Positions 15,970 through 24,400 of a stretch of 36,116 bases of DNA are shown in pieces. Each line of letters begins with the position of its first letter. Within the stretch, counting starts at the first letter, position 1. Below the pieces are notes generated by a model. It was not told the origin of the DNA and did not search any database. It worked only from the letters and a program-made list of their open reading frames with translations. Location of the stretch: positions 1 to 36,116 of the forward strand of contig CAYJAQ010000009.1 of the NCBI GenBank assembly GCA_964368275.1, read 5' to 3'. Source of the DNA: CAYJAQ01 sp964368275. GTDB lineage: Bacteria; Bacillota_I; Bacilli_A; ML615J-28; CAG-313. A program made the position numbers and the translations under genes.

Positions 15970-16973
15970 TGGTATATTTTGTTCAACAAACTTTAGTATT
16001 TGCAATTCCGCTGCTGATAGTTGCCCTAGCTGGTGTATTTGCAGAGCGTAGCGGAATTATTAACATTGCTCTAGAAGGTATGATGATTTTTGGTGCTTTC
16101 ATTGGTGTTTTAGCTGTTCGTATTATGATGAAAATTGGTATGTCACCTAGTACAGGTCAATTAGTATTAATAATAGCAGTACTGGCAGCGGTAATTGGTG
16201 GAGGACTTTTCTCACTACTATTGGCGTTTGCTTCTGTTAATTTAAAAGCTGATCAAACTATTGGTGGAACAGCCTTAAATCTACTTGCACCAGCAATTGT
16301 TTTGTTTTTAATTCAATTAATATCTCAACAAAATACTTTAACAATTGATTCAAAATATAATTCTGCTGAACTATTTATGCTTTTCTCAAAAGATTTTGGT
16401 TTGCAAGGCTCAACGAGTAATATTGTAAATATATTTCTAAATAAAGTATATCCTACATCTTTTTATGCTATTATTATCTTTGTAGTTTTGTCAATCGTAC
16501 TATATAAAACTAAATTTGGCTTACGACTTCGTTCTTGTGGTGAACATCCACAAGCAGCTGATTCCATGGGTGTTAACGTGTATAAAATGCGCTACTTAGG
16601 AACAACTATTTCAGGTATGTTAGCTGGTTTTGGCGGATTCATATATGCATTATCAGCTGCTGGTTGTGCATCAACAGGAGAAGTTGCAGGTTTAGGGTTT
16701 TTAGCACTAGCAGTTATGATTTTTGGCAACTGGAAACCTTTAAATATTGCTGCTGCGGCACTACTATTTGGAGCATTAAAGTGTATATCAGTAGGTTATG
16801 CGTATATAGATTTTAATGGCGATGGAATTTATGCTTTAAAAATGCTTAATATTAGCAGCCATATATATCGGGTATTGCCATACGTGATTACCCTTGTCGT
16901 ACTAGCATTTACATCAAAAAAATCCCGTGCTCCTAAAGCTGAAGGACAACCATATGATAAAGGTAAACGTTAA
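15969..16973 (+). CDS. nupQ: Nucleoside ABC importer permease 2
   Basis: This is a 334-residue permease of the BPD_transp_2 family with about nine helices. AERSGIINIALEGMMIFGAF and GLRLRSCGEHPQAADSMGV are diagnostic of NupQ/YufQ, the heterodimer partner of the preceding permease. It starts on the stop codon of the previous gene (TAATG), with AAGGAGG upstream. The C-terminal tail is basic and polar (KKSRAPKAEGQPYDKGKR). No obvious hairpin terminator follows; the next 45 bases are AT-rich up to the promoter of the acetyltransferase gene. Confidence 0.9.
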   Translation: MVYFVQQTLVFAIPLLIVALAGVFAERSGIINIALEGMMIFGAFIGVLAVRIMMKIGMSPSTGQLVLIIAVLAAVIGGGLFSLLLAFASVNLKADQTIGGTALNLLAPAIVLFLIQLISQQNTLTIDSKYNSAELFMLFSKDFGLQGSTSNIVNIFLNKVYPTSFYAIIIFVVLSIVLYKTKFGLRLRSCGEHPQAADSMGVNVYKMRYLGTTISGMLAGFGGFIYALSAAGCASTGEVAGLGFLALAVMIFGNWKPLNIAAAALLFGALKCISVGYAYIDFNGDGIYALKMLNISSHIYRVLPYVITLVVLAFTSKKSRAPKAEGQPYDKGKR

Positions 16974-16991
16974 TTATTTAAGATTATTTAA

Positions 16992-17020
16992 TTGTAATAG
17001 TCATCATTTTGTGATACAAT
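16992..17020 (+). promoter_or_regulatory. Promoter of the GNAT gene
   Basis: TTGTAA (16992-16997), a 17-base spacer, and TACAAT (17015-17020). Confidence 0.65.
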
Positions 17021-17045
17021 GTTAGAAATACTAGAGGAAGAGAAA

Positions 17046-17495
17046 ATGATTATAAAAAATATATCGGAAAATGATAAACAACTATTTTTTAAGCTTTGTA
17101 AAGAGTTCTATAGTGCAGGTGCAACGGCGCGTTCCTATGATGAAAAAATTGCTGAAACGACCTTCAACTATTTAATGCATCAACATGAAAATTTATGGGG
17201 TTATTTTATCTACGGTGATGAAGACACAGAACCAGCGGGTTATGCATTAGTTACATCTTATTGGTGTAACGAAGACGGTGGTAATGTTATTATACTTGAT
17301 GAGTTATATGTTAATCCAATGCATCGCCATCATGGTTATGGCAAACAATTTTTAGAATGGTTAGAAGATGAATTCCGTGGGAAAGCAGTATCTATTACGC
17401 TAGAAGTTGTTACTACAAATACAGTAGCTAAACAGTTATATGCCCATGAAGGTTTTGATGCTGATGGCTTTGAAGTATTGACGAAAAGATTGTAA
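17046..17495 (+). CDS. GNAT family N-acetyltransferase
   Basis: The 149-residue protein has the acetyl-CoA binding motif A of GNAT enzymes, LDELYVNPMHRHHGYGKQFL, where the R/Q-x-x-G-x-G/A loop reads HHGYGK, followed by LEVVTTNTVAKQLYAHEGF, the motif B region. It transfers acetyl groups to an amine; the substrate cannot be predicted. The ATG at 17046 follows AGAGGAAG, and family members start with a short strand such as MIIKNISENDKQ, so the upstream in-frame ATG at 17019 is less likely. The gene has its own promoter and terminator. Confidence 0.85.
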   Translation: MIIKNISENDKQLFFKLCKEFYSAGATARSYDEKIAETTFNYLMHQHENLWGYFIYGDEDTEPAGYALVTSYWCNEDGGNVIILDELYVNPMHRHHGYGKQFLEWLEDEFRGKAVSITLEVVTTNTVAKQLYAHEGFDADGFEVLTKRL

Positions 17496-17502
17496 ATATT
17501 AT

Positions 17503-17547
17503 GCGCCCTTAAACGTCATAAAATAGATGTATAGGGCGCTTTATTAT
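17503..17547 (+). terminator. Rho-independent terminator
   Basis: GCGCCCT (17503-17509) pairs with AGGGCGC (17533-17539), with a 23-base loop and a TTTATTATT tail. Confidence 0.8.
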
Positions 17548-17558
17548 TGGAGGGAAAA

Positions 17559-18578
17559 ATGATATATCCGAAGTTTATTAATAATAAAAGTACTATTACC
17601 CTTGTTGCTCCATCGTTTGGTTGCTCAACAGAACCATACATTAGTAAATTGAGAAGTGCAGCTAATTATATTAGTGAAAAAGGAGTAAAGATAAAATATG
17701 GGCCTAACGCTTTAAGAAATGACGCTATTGGTCGGAGCAATACACCTGAGATATGTGCTGCTGAAATAAATGAAAGTTTTAGTGATAATAATACTGATGC
17801 TGTTATCTCAGTAGGTGGTGGTGAGTTAATGGTAGAAATACTACCATATGTTGATTTTTCAATCATTAGAAATAATCCTAAATGGTATATGGGTTTTTCT
17901 GATAACACCAATTTGACTTTCCTATTACCAACTATTTGTGATGTTGCTTCAATTTATGGACCTTGTTTCCCGAGTTTTGGTGTTTTGCCATGGCATGCTT
18001 CCAAAGAAGATGCATGGTGCGTGTTAACGGGTGAAAAGTTTAGCATTAAGAATTACCCTAAATGGGAAAAAGAATCGCTAGTTACTGCTGAAAATCCGCT
18101 TGCTCCACTTAATTTAACGGAAGATACAATATTGACTGGTTATCCCAATAATCATCTAACTTTTAAGGGACGATTACTAGGAGGATGCCTGGATGTATTA
18201 GTTCAGTTTTTGGGAACACCATTTGATATGGTAGCAAATTTTGTAAGTAAATATGAAAAAGATGGTATCGTTTGGTTTATTGAAGCGTGTGATCTAAATC
18301 CAATGGCGATAAGAAGGGCAATTTTTCAATTAGATTTAGCTGGTTGGTTTAAAAATGCTAAAGGCTTTATCTTTGGCCGTCCATTAAGCGCAATGGATTC
18401 GATGCTAGGTATGGACCGCTTTGAAGCTTGTCTTGCTGTATTAAAGAAATATAATGTGCCAATTATCTTTGATGCTGATTTAGGTCATCTTCCTCCGACT
18501 ATGCCCCTAATTACAGGTAGTATCGCTGATGTAATGCTTGTTAATAATGAACTAACTATCAAAATGCAGCTTAAATAG
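17559..18578 (+). CDS. S66 family LD-carboxypeptidase / MccF-like peptidase
   Basis: The 339-residue protein starts with TITLVAPSFGCSTEPY and carries the S66 catalytic triad: Ser114 in MGFSDNTN, Glu242 in WFIEACDLNP and His310 in LGHLPPTMPL. S66 enzymes are either LdcA, which trims the tetrapeptide of peptidoglycan during recycling, or MccF, which cleaves microcin C-like toxic nucleotide peptides. The length and the GFSD and EACD variants lean to the MccF branch, but this is a weak call. The ATG at 17559 follows GGAGGG; the TTG at 17547 is inside that region. There is no clear separate promoter, so reading through the weak upstream terminator may contribute. Confidence 0.8.
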   Translation: MIYPKFINNKSTITLVAPSFGCSTEPYISKLRSAANYISEKGVKIKYGPNALRNDAIGRSNTPEICAAEINESFSDNNTDAVISVGGGELMVEILPYVDFSIIRNNPKWYMGFSDNTNLTFLLPTICDVASIYGPCFPSFGVLPWHASKEDAWCVLTGEKFSIKNYPKWEKESLVTAENPLAPLNLTEDTILTGYPNNHLTFKGRLLGGCLDVLVQFLGTPFDMVANFVSKYEKDGIVWFIEACDLNPMAIRRAIFQLDLAGWFKNAKGFIFGRPLSAMDSMLGMDRFEACLAVLKKYNVPIIFDADLGHLPPTMPLITGSIADVMLVNNELTIKMQLK

Positions 18579-18581
18579 ATT

Positions 18582-18607
18582 AGTATCTCTGATGAGATAC
18601 TTTTTTT
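18582..18607 (+). terminator. Rho-independent terminator
   Basis: AGTATCTC (18582-18589) pairs with GAGATACT (18594-18601), with a 4-base loop and a run of seven T. Confidence 0.92.
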
Positions 18608-18627
18608 AATTTTTGTAATGCTTTTAC

Positions 18628-18655
18628 TTGACATTTTTTAAAAATATGTTATACT
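18628..18655 (+). promoter_or_regulatory. Promoter of the fur-dfx transcript
   Basis: TTGACA (18628-18633), a 16-base spacer, and TATACT (18650-18655) with TG-T before it. Confidence 0.85.
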
Positions 18656-18661
18656 AATAAT

Positions 18662-18680
18662 AGTGATAATCATTATCACT
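18662..18680 (+). promoter_or_regulatory. Fur box
   Basis: AGTGATAAT-C-ATTATCACT is a perfect 9-1-9 palindrome. Its core TGATAATCATTATCA matches the Bacillus 7-1-7 Fur consensus exactly, and fits less well to PerR (TTATAATNATTATAA) or Zur boxes. It sits at the predicted start of transcription, so a bound Fur protein would block the operon. Confidence 0.88.
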
Positions 18681-18691
18681 TAGGAGGAAAG

Positions 18692-19077
18692 ATGCGACAT
18701 TCTAATCAACGCGATGTTATCTATCAAGTAGTAAAAGATAGCTATGATCATCCAACAGCTGAAACAATTATGTTGCGTGCTCGGGCTATTATTCCGACCA
18801 TAAACATTGCTACTACATATCGTAATTTAAATTACTTAGTTAGTAACAATATGGTTCAAAGAATATTTGTGGCTGAGATGATGAATATCCCCATTATCGG
18901 TCTGGTAGAAAATATGTCCTATTTTAAATGCCCTGATAACGGCAAGGACTATCAGATATTGAAATAATTGATTTAAATCAAGTAATTACTGATTTTGCAA
19001 AAGATCAAAATATAAGAATAAGTAATGTTGACTTATTAATTGAAGGACTTTGCCCAAACTGTAATCAAAATAATTGA
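18692..19077 (+). pseudogene. Broken fur-family regulator gene with an internal Mrp/NBP35-like patch
   Basis: The first 58-60 codons encode the winged-helix half of a Fur/PerR repressor (MRHSNQRDVIYQVV, HPTAETI, ATTYRNLNYLVSNNMVQRI). Residues 61-89 (18872-18958) instead read AEMMNIPIIGLVENMSYF and KCPDNGKDYQI, which belong to the Mrp/NBP35 family of iron-sulfur carrier ATPases. That reading stops at 18967. In another frame, 18955-19077 encodes DIEIIDLNQVITDFAKDQN to LCPNCNQNN, the normal end of a Fur protein with its second CxxC. The metal-binding middle with its His residues and first CxxC is missing. The 91-residue product would keep DNA-binding helices but not the dimerisation domain. The promoter, Fur box and AGGAGG remain intact. 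Confidence 0.88.
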
Positions 19078-19093
19078 AAATAAGGAGGAAAAT

Positions 19094-19465
19094 ATGAAAT
19101 TTTTTATTTGTAAACATTGTGGAAACATTATTGGCTACGTTGAATCATCAGGTGTAAAAGTTATGTGTTGTGGCGAACCGATGGTTGAATTAGTACCATC
19201 ATCTACTGACGCTGCTCAAGAGAAACATGTGCCTTTCATTAAAACAGTAGGAGGTCATGTTGAGGTAACAGTAGGAGAGGTAATGCATCCGATGACTGAT
19301 GCTCATTACATCAAATGGATTGCTTTGGAGACTAAACAAGGGCGTCAACGCAAAATATTATCACCAAATGATTTGCCATTTGCAAGTTTTGAACTTACTG
19401 ATGGTGATGAAGTAGTAAATGCATATGCGTATTGCAATTTGCATGGATTATGGATATCAAAGTAA
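19094..19465 (+). CDS. dfx: Desulfoferrodoxin (2Fe superoxide reductase)
   Basis: The 123-residue protein has both iron centres. Cys6, Cys9, Cys25 and Cys26 form the desulforedoxin-type Fe(Cys)4 site. The catalytic Fe(His)4Cys site is supplied by His45 (EKHVP), His65 and His71 (HPMTDAHYI), Cys114 and His117 (CNLHGLW), with Glu43-Lys44 at the position of the conserved active-site residues. It reduces superoxide to hydrogen peroxide without making oxygen, which suits an anaerobe. The ATG at 19094 follows TAAGGAGG; the in-frame start at 19040 lies inside the fur remnant. It sits 16 bases after the fur remnant and probably shares its Fur-box promoter. Confidence 0.95.
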   Translation: MKFFICKHCGNIIGYVESSGVKVMCCGEPMVELVPSSTDAAQEKHVPFIKTVGGHVEVTVGEVMHPMTDAHYIKWIALETKQGRQRKILSPNDLPFASFELTDGDEVVNAYAYCNLHGLWISK

Positions 19466-19493
19466 AAAATAAATGAAAAATTGTTAGTTTGGT

Positions 19494-19537
19494 GTTGCTA
19501 CAAATTAATGATTACTGACGCTACGGGCGATAGCAAC
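19494..19537 (+). repeat. Inverted repeat in the dfx-rbr spacer
   Basis: GTTGCTA (19494-19500) and TAGCAAC (19531-19537) enclose 30 bases that contain a further small CGC/GCG pairing. There is no T-tail, so it is not a standard terminator. It may be a processing or stabilising hairpin ahead of rubrerythrin. Confidence 0.45.
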
Positions 19538-19561
19538 AGAAAGAAGAAGGAGTAAAGAATA

Positions 19562-20095
19562 ATGGAATTAAAAGGATCAAAAACAGAACAAAATTTAATG
19601 GCAGCATTTGCTGGTGAAAGTCAAGCTAGAAATAAATACACATATTTTGCTAGCGTTGCTAAAAAAGAAGGTTACGAACAAATCGCTGCTATTTTTAATC
19701 AAACTGCTGAAAATGAAAAAGAACATGCAAAATTATGGTTTAAGGCATTAGGTGAATTAGGAACTACATCTGAAAACCTATTACATGCTGCTGAAGGCGA
19801 AAACTATGAATGGACTGATATGTATGAAACTTTCGCAAAAGAAGCTGAAGAAGAAGGATTTGCTGCACTTGCATTCCAATTCCGTGCGGTTGCTAAGATT
19901 GAAAAAGCCCATGAAGACAGATATCGTGCTTTATTGAAGAATGTTGAAATGCAACAAGTATTTGAAAAAGGTGAACAAACAATGTGGGAATGCCGTAATT
20001 GTGGTCATTTAGTTATGGGCGTTAAGGCTCCTGAACTTTGCCCAGTTTGCAAACATCCTAAGAGTTATTTTGAAGTAAGAAAAGAAAATTACTAG
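19562..20095 (+). CDS. rbr: Rubrerythrin
   Basis: The 177-residue protein has an N-terminal four-helix ferritin-like domain with paired diiron motifs (AGESQARNKYTYFA, AENEKEHAKLWF, EEEGFAALAFQFRAVAKIEKAHEDRY). A C-terminal rubredoxin domain has two CxxC pairs (WECRNCGHL, ELCPVCKHP). Rubrerythrin reduces hydrogen peroxide to water using rubredoxin-type electrons, so it removes the product of the superoxide reductase encoded just upstream. AAGGAG precedes the ATG. No promoter is evident in the 96-base spacer, so co-transcription with dfx is likely. Confidence 0.95.
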   Translation: MELKGSKTEQNLMAAFAGESQARNKYTYFASVAKKEGYEQIAAIFNQTAENEKEHAKLWFKALGELGTTSENLLHAAEGENYEWTDMYETFAKEAEEEGFAALAFQFRAVAKIEKAHEDRYRALLKNVEMQQVFEKGEQTMWECRNCGHLVMGVKAPELCPVCKHPKSYFEVRKENY

Positions 20096-20114
20096 GATTT
20101 TATAATTGCTTTTT

Positions 20115-20149
20115 AGCATAAGAAGAGATTACTCTTTTTATGCTTTTTA
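20115..20149 (+). terminator. Rho-independent terminator
   Basis: AGCATAAGAAGAG (20115-20127) pairs with CTCTTTTTATGCT (20132-20144), with one G-U pair, a 4-base loop and a T-tail. Confidence 0.92.
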
Positions 20150-20169
20150 TTATATTAATAATGAAAATA

Positions 20170-20194
20170 TGATATAATAGATACGGAGGTATCT
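20170..20194 (+). promoter_or_regulatory. ppa promoter (extended -10) and palindrome around the ribosome binding site
   Basis: TG-A-TATAAT (hexamer 20173-20178) has no strong -35. It is followed by the perfect repeat AGATAC (20179-20184) GGAG GTATCT (20189-20194), abutting the ATG. The predicted start site is near 20185, so the left arm may be untranscribed and the palindrome would then act only as DNA. Confidence 0.6.
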
Positions 20195-20725
20195 ATGAAC
20201 ATTTGGCGTGATATTAATCCTAGTCGAGTAACGAGCAATGATTTTGTCGCATGTGTAGAAATTGAAAAAGGCAGTAAGAATAAATACGAATTAGATAAAG
20301 AAACGGGCATGATAATTCTTGACCGTGTGCTTTACACGAGCACGCATTATCCAATGAACTATGGTTTTATCCCCTTGACATATGCCGGTGATGATGACCC
20401 GCTTGATGTTTTTATCTTCTGTAGTGAACCAATTGATAAGTTAAGCCTAGTACGCTGTTATCCGATTGGGGTTGTTAAAATGATTGATATTGATGCAATG
20501 GACGAAAAAATTGTGGCCATTCCGTTTAAAGACCCCGCCTATAATTGTTATCAAGATATTTCGGAATTACCTAGACATATTATTGAAGAGTTGCGGCATT
20601 TTTTGCAAGTGTATAAACAGTTGGAAAAAAAAGATGTTGAGGTGTTAGAAATACATGGTCGTCTAGAGGCATTAATCACAATTAATGAAGCATTACAACG
20701 CTATCAAGAAAAATTTAAAAAATAA
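20195..20725 (+). CDS. ppa: Inorganic pyrophosphatase, family I
   Basis: The 176-residue cytosolic enzyme hydrolyses pyrophosphate to two phosphates and pulls biosynthetic reactions forward. The family I metal-binding signature is present as DDDPLDV (Asp66, Asp67, Asp68, Asp71), with the substrate-binding elements EIEKGSKNKYELDKETG, YPMNYGFIP and KDPAYN. Length is typical of the compact bacterial form. The 13-base gap to the next gene, which starts with its own GGAGG, suggests co-transcription. Confidence 0.95.
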   Translation: MNIWRDINPSRVTSNDFVACVEIEKGSKNKYELDKETGMIILDRVLYTSTHYPMNYGFIPLTYAGDDDPLDVFIFCSEPIDKLSLVRCYPIGVVKMIDIDAMDEKIVAIPFKDPAYNCYQDISELPRHIIEELRHFLQVYKQLEKKDVEVLEIHGRLEALITINEALQRYQEKFKK

Positions 20726-20738
20726 TTTGGAGGAAATT

Positions 20739-21350
20739 ATGAGTTTTAAGGAATTAAAAACAAGAGCGAAAGCACAAGTAGGTGAAAACTATGGGTTTTC
20801 TATTTTAGTATTATTAACTATGAATGCTTTAATTTTTGTAGCTAGCTATTTTTTCGGTTTATCTATTTTAATTATGGGACCTTTAGCAGCTGGTAGTACA
20901 CTATTCTTTTTGAATATATCAAGGGGAATGAAGGGGAAATTCGTTGATTTATTTAGTGGTTTTACTAACTTTGGTAATACATTAGTTATGGGGCTGTTAG
21001 TGTGGTTATTCACTTTCTTATGGTCATTGTTACTTATTGTTCCAGGTATAATAAAGGCTTGTTCATATTCAATGGCACCTTATGTTATCAATGATAATCC
21101 TGAAATGTCTGGTAATGAAGCTATTAAGGAAAGTATGCGCATTATGCAAGGCAAAAAATGGCGTTATTTTGTTTTACTACTATCGTTTATCGGTTGGGGT
21201 ATTTTATCAGTGTTAACATTCGGTATTTTAGAGATATTGTGGGTAGGACCATATCGTTCAGCAACAATGGCTAACTTCTATGAGTCAATTAAGTATGGCG
21301 AATATGGAAAGCAGATAAATACTGAATCAAACTCGGAAGTTAGTTTCTAA
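20739..21350 (+). CDS. DUF975 family membrane protein
   Basis: The 203-residue protein begins SFKELKTRAKAQVGENYGFS, the typical N-terminal amphipathic start of DUF975 proteins, followed by about four to five membrane helices. Conserved family stretches are WSLLLIVPGIIKACSYSMAPY and AIKESMRIMQGKKWRYFVL. The family is common in Firmicutes and has no assigned function. GGAGG lies 6 bases before the ATG at 20739; an in-frame ATG at 20685 would lie inside ppa and has no ribosome binding site. A terminator follows. Confidence 0.85.
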   Translation: MSFKELKTRAKAQVGENYGFSILVLLTMNALIFVASYFFGLSILIMGPLAAGSTLFFLNISRGMKGKFVDLFSGFTNFGNTLVMGLLVWLFTFLWSLLLIVPGIIKACSYSMAPYVINDNPEMSGNEAIKESMRIMQGKKWRYFVLLLSFIGWGILSVLTFGILEILWVGPYRSATMANFYESIKYGEYGKQINTESNSEVSF

Positions 21351-21377
21351 TAGCAGTTGTACTGCTATTTTTTCTTT
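21351..21377 (+). terminator. Rho-independent terminator
   Basis: TAGCAGT (21351-21357) pairs with ACTGCTA (21361-21367), followed by TTTTTTCTTT. Confidence 0.9.
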
Positions 21378-21402
21378 ATATAGCGAACTTTTTTTAATTA
21401 AT

Positions 21403-21431
21403 TTGACAATATAATCTTTTTATTGTATTAT
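21403..21431 (+). promoter_or_regulatory. Promoter of the hybrid kinase operon
   Basis: TTGACA (21403-21408), a 17-base spacer, and TATTAT (21426-21431). Confidence 0.75.
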
Positions 21432-21447
21432 ACTTATAGGAGAATAA

Positions 21448-24400
21448 GTGAATAATATGTTAGCTATCAGAAAAACTTTTATATCATTTTTTCTTATCGT
21501 GACTTTGACATCGATGTCTTTTTTAACTTGCCATGCCAATGCTGACTACAAGATAGTACGCGTTGGCTATTTTTTAATGGATAACTATCACGATGTAGAG
21601 TATGATGAACTGCCAAATGGTGAAATAGAAGTAGTGGGAAGAAGTGGTTATGGGTATGATTATCTTCAAGCAATTGCCAATTATAATAACTGGAAATATG
21701 AATATGTTAACTGTGATTGGGAACGTTGCTTAGAACTGCTTGATGGTGTTGAAGTTATAGATGGAGTAGAGCATCCAATAAAAGAGGAGGAGCGCATTGA
21801 CATTTTAACTTCTGCTTCGTATACAGATGAACGAGCAGATAAATTTACATTTTCAAATTTTGATATGGGGACTAAAACAATTATTCTTAATGTTCTAGAT
21901 TCTAATCAAAAGTACATAATGAATGATTATGAACATTTTCCAGGGATGACAGTTGGGGTTATAAAGGAAAATAGCCGTAATGATTTATTCATTGAATATG
22001 TTAATGAAATGAATATCTGCCCTATTGTTTATGATGATGATGTAGATGCGTATTTGAAGAATCATAATCTAACAAAAGAGGACATAATAACACTTCGCAC
22101 GTACTTAAGTTCAAATGAACTTGAAAGAGATTTAGAAAAGGGAGTTGTAGATGCGGTATTAAGTAGTAATCTGCGATTGCATGAGGGTGAAAGAACTATT
22201 GCTGAATTTCAGCCCGAACCTTACTACATTATTACAAGCAATAAAAGAACCGATAATTTAATAAATGCGATTAATTTATCACTCCAAAAACTAGCAGTTG
22301 ACTCACCAACTTTTAAGATTAATCTTTATGAAAAATACTATGGAAATAGAAAAAATAGTAATGTTGTCTTATCAGTGACAGAAAAAGAATATGCCTTGAA
22401 TAAAGAAGTTTTAAATGTTTTAGTACCACCTAACGTCGAACCAATTTGTACAAATCGTAATGGCAAAGTGGATGGTATCTTACCACAACTGATTCTTAAA
22501 ATGTTAGAACCTATTGATATAGATGTTAACTTAATTTACTTTGAAAATAACTCGGAATACATAGAATACAAAAAAAATGGCGAATATGACATGATAGCCC
22601 GCCAATATGACGATATGTATTTAGCCGAAAAAAATGGATTAAAGTTATCACTACCATATTACACGTCGACATATAGTTTTCTTTATAATAAGGATAATCC
22701 TAAGGCTAAGTATGAAATAGCAACTGTTTCTAATACTACTTTTACGAATATTTACATTAATACGGCTCTTCCGAGTGAATTAATCTATTATTGTGATAAT
22801 TACGAAGAATGTATTGAAGCAGTTAGCTCAGGAATTGCCAAAAGGACAATTCTTAATTCCTATTCGGCTGAGCGAATTGTTGCTCAAGATTTAACAAAAT
22901 CTTTTTATGCTAGTGTGACATTTGATTTCTCAAAAAAGTGGTGCGTTGCGATAAAACAAAATGCCGAATTAGAACTAATGTCTATTGTTAACAAATGCAT
23001 AAACAGTATGTCTAGTTCAGAAATAGATGCTATTGTTCAAAAGCAGATAGAGTATGATCAACCCGCCTTTTCCTTTAAATATTTAATCTACAATTATCCT
23101 GAAGAGATACTGATCGTAATGGTCTCAATAGTAGTCTTAACAGCCATAATTGTTATTTATATTAGCATTCGTCAAAAACGCCAAAAAGAATCACTTTATC
23201 TAAATCAATCAGCTAATTTTGCAGCCATTGTTAGTGATTCATATGGTGAGATATATGAGATTGATTTAGCTAATGATGTTTACTATCATTATGTGTTTGT
23301 TAACGATCATTTGGTTAAATCAGTTTCGAACAATAAAACATCATTACACATTGCTAATCTAATTCAAAATGTGATTCATGAAGATGATAGAGAAGAATAT
23401 AGTATAAAAATGAATCCTGATGCTTTACGTGAACTGGTTAATACTGACCGAACGATATCTTTCGAGTGCCGTTATCAAACTAGTGATGGTAATTATCACT
23501 GGTACTATTGCGCACTTCGTGGTATGATTGTTGACCATGAACACCCTTGTTCGGTAATGTTATTTAAAAATGATATTAACGATGTAAAGAACAAAGAAGC
23601 AGAGAAAAACACGATACTAAAAGAAGCTTTGATAATTGCGGAAAGAGCCAATAAAGCCAAGGCACTATTTATGTCAAAAATGTCACATGAGATTAGAACA
23701 CCATTAAATGCAATTATTGGCTTCTTAGAAATAATTCGCAATAACTGTTATAATACTGATAAGGTGTTAGACTGCCTAGGCAAAATTGAGTATTCATCAC
23801 AACACCTATTGGCTATCGTAAATGATGTTCTTGACATCTCAGCTCTAGAAAGTGGCAATGTAAAGATAAAAAAGGAACCAATGTCTATTTTGACATTAGT
23901 TAATGATATTTCCGCAACTTATCATGATATTTGCTTAAATAAAGGACTAGATTTTAAGATAGAAATAGTTGGTGATATTAGTCAAAAAGTAAAGGGAGAT
24001 AGTGTTAGACTTAGTCAAATTCTAATGAATTTATTATCTAATGCAACTAAGTTTACGCCAGAAGGTGGCGAAGTTAAACTAAAAGTGATTACTGATGGTT
24101 TTATAAATGCTAATTTGCATGTTAAATTCCTAATTATTGATACGGGAATTGGCATGAGTCCTGCTTTTATTGAACGTTTAGGTGGTGCATTTGAGCAAGA
24201 AAGAGTAATGACTACGAAGCAATTTGGGGGAACCGGTTTAGGTGTTGCGATTAGTAAGAATCTACTAGCAATGATGGATGGCAGCATGGCGATTGATAGT
24301 ACACCTGGAGTAGGCTCGACATTCACAATTGAGATGCTTTTTGAAACACTTGCTGAAGATCTAGCTGACTCATTAACTACTAATAACCAAGTGCCAATAC

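Noticed and set aside
19040..19093. Extended N-terminus for desulfoferrodoxin
   Set aside because: The extra codons lie in the Fur C-terminal remnant in a different frame; the perfect TAAGGAGG before 19094 and the canonical MKFFICKHCG start decide it.
24015..24326. Antisense open frame within the kinase ATPase domain
   Set aside because: It mirrors conserved kinase motifs on the plus strand and has no start signals.
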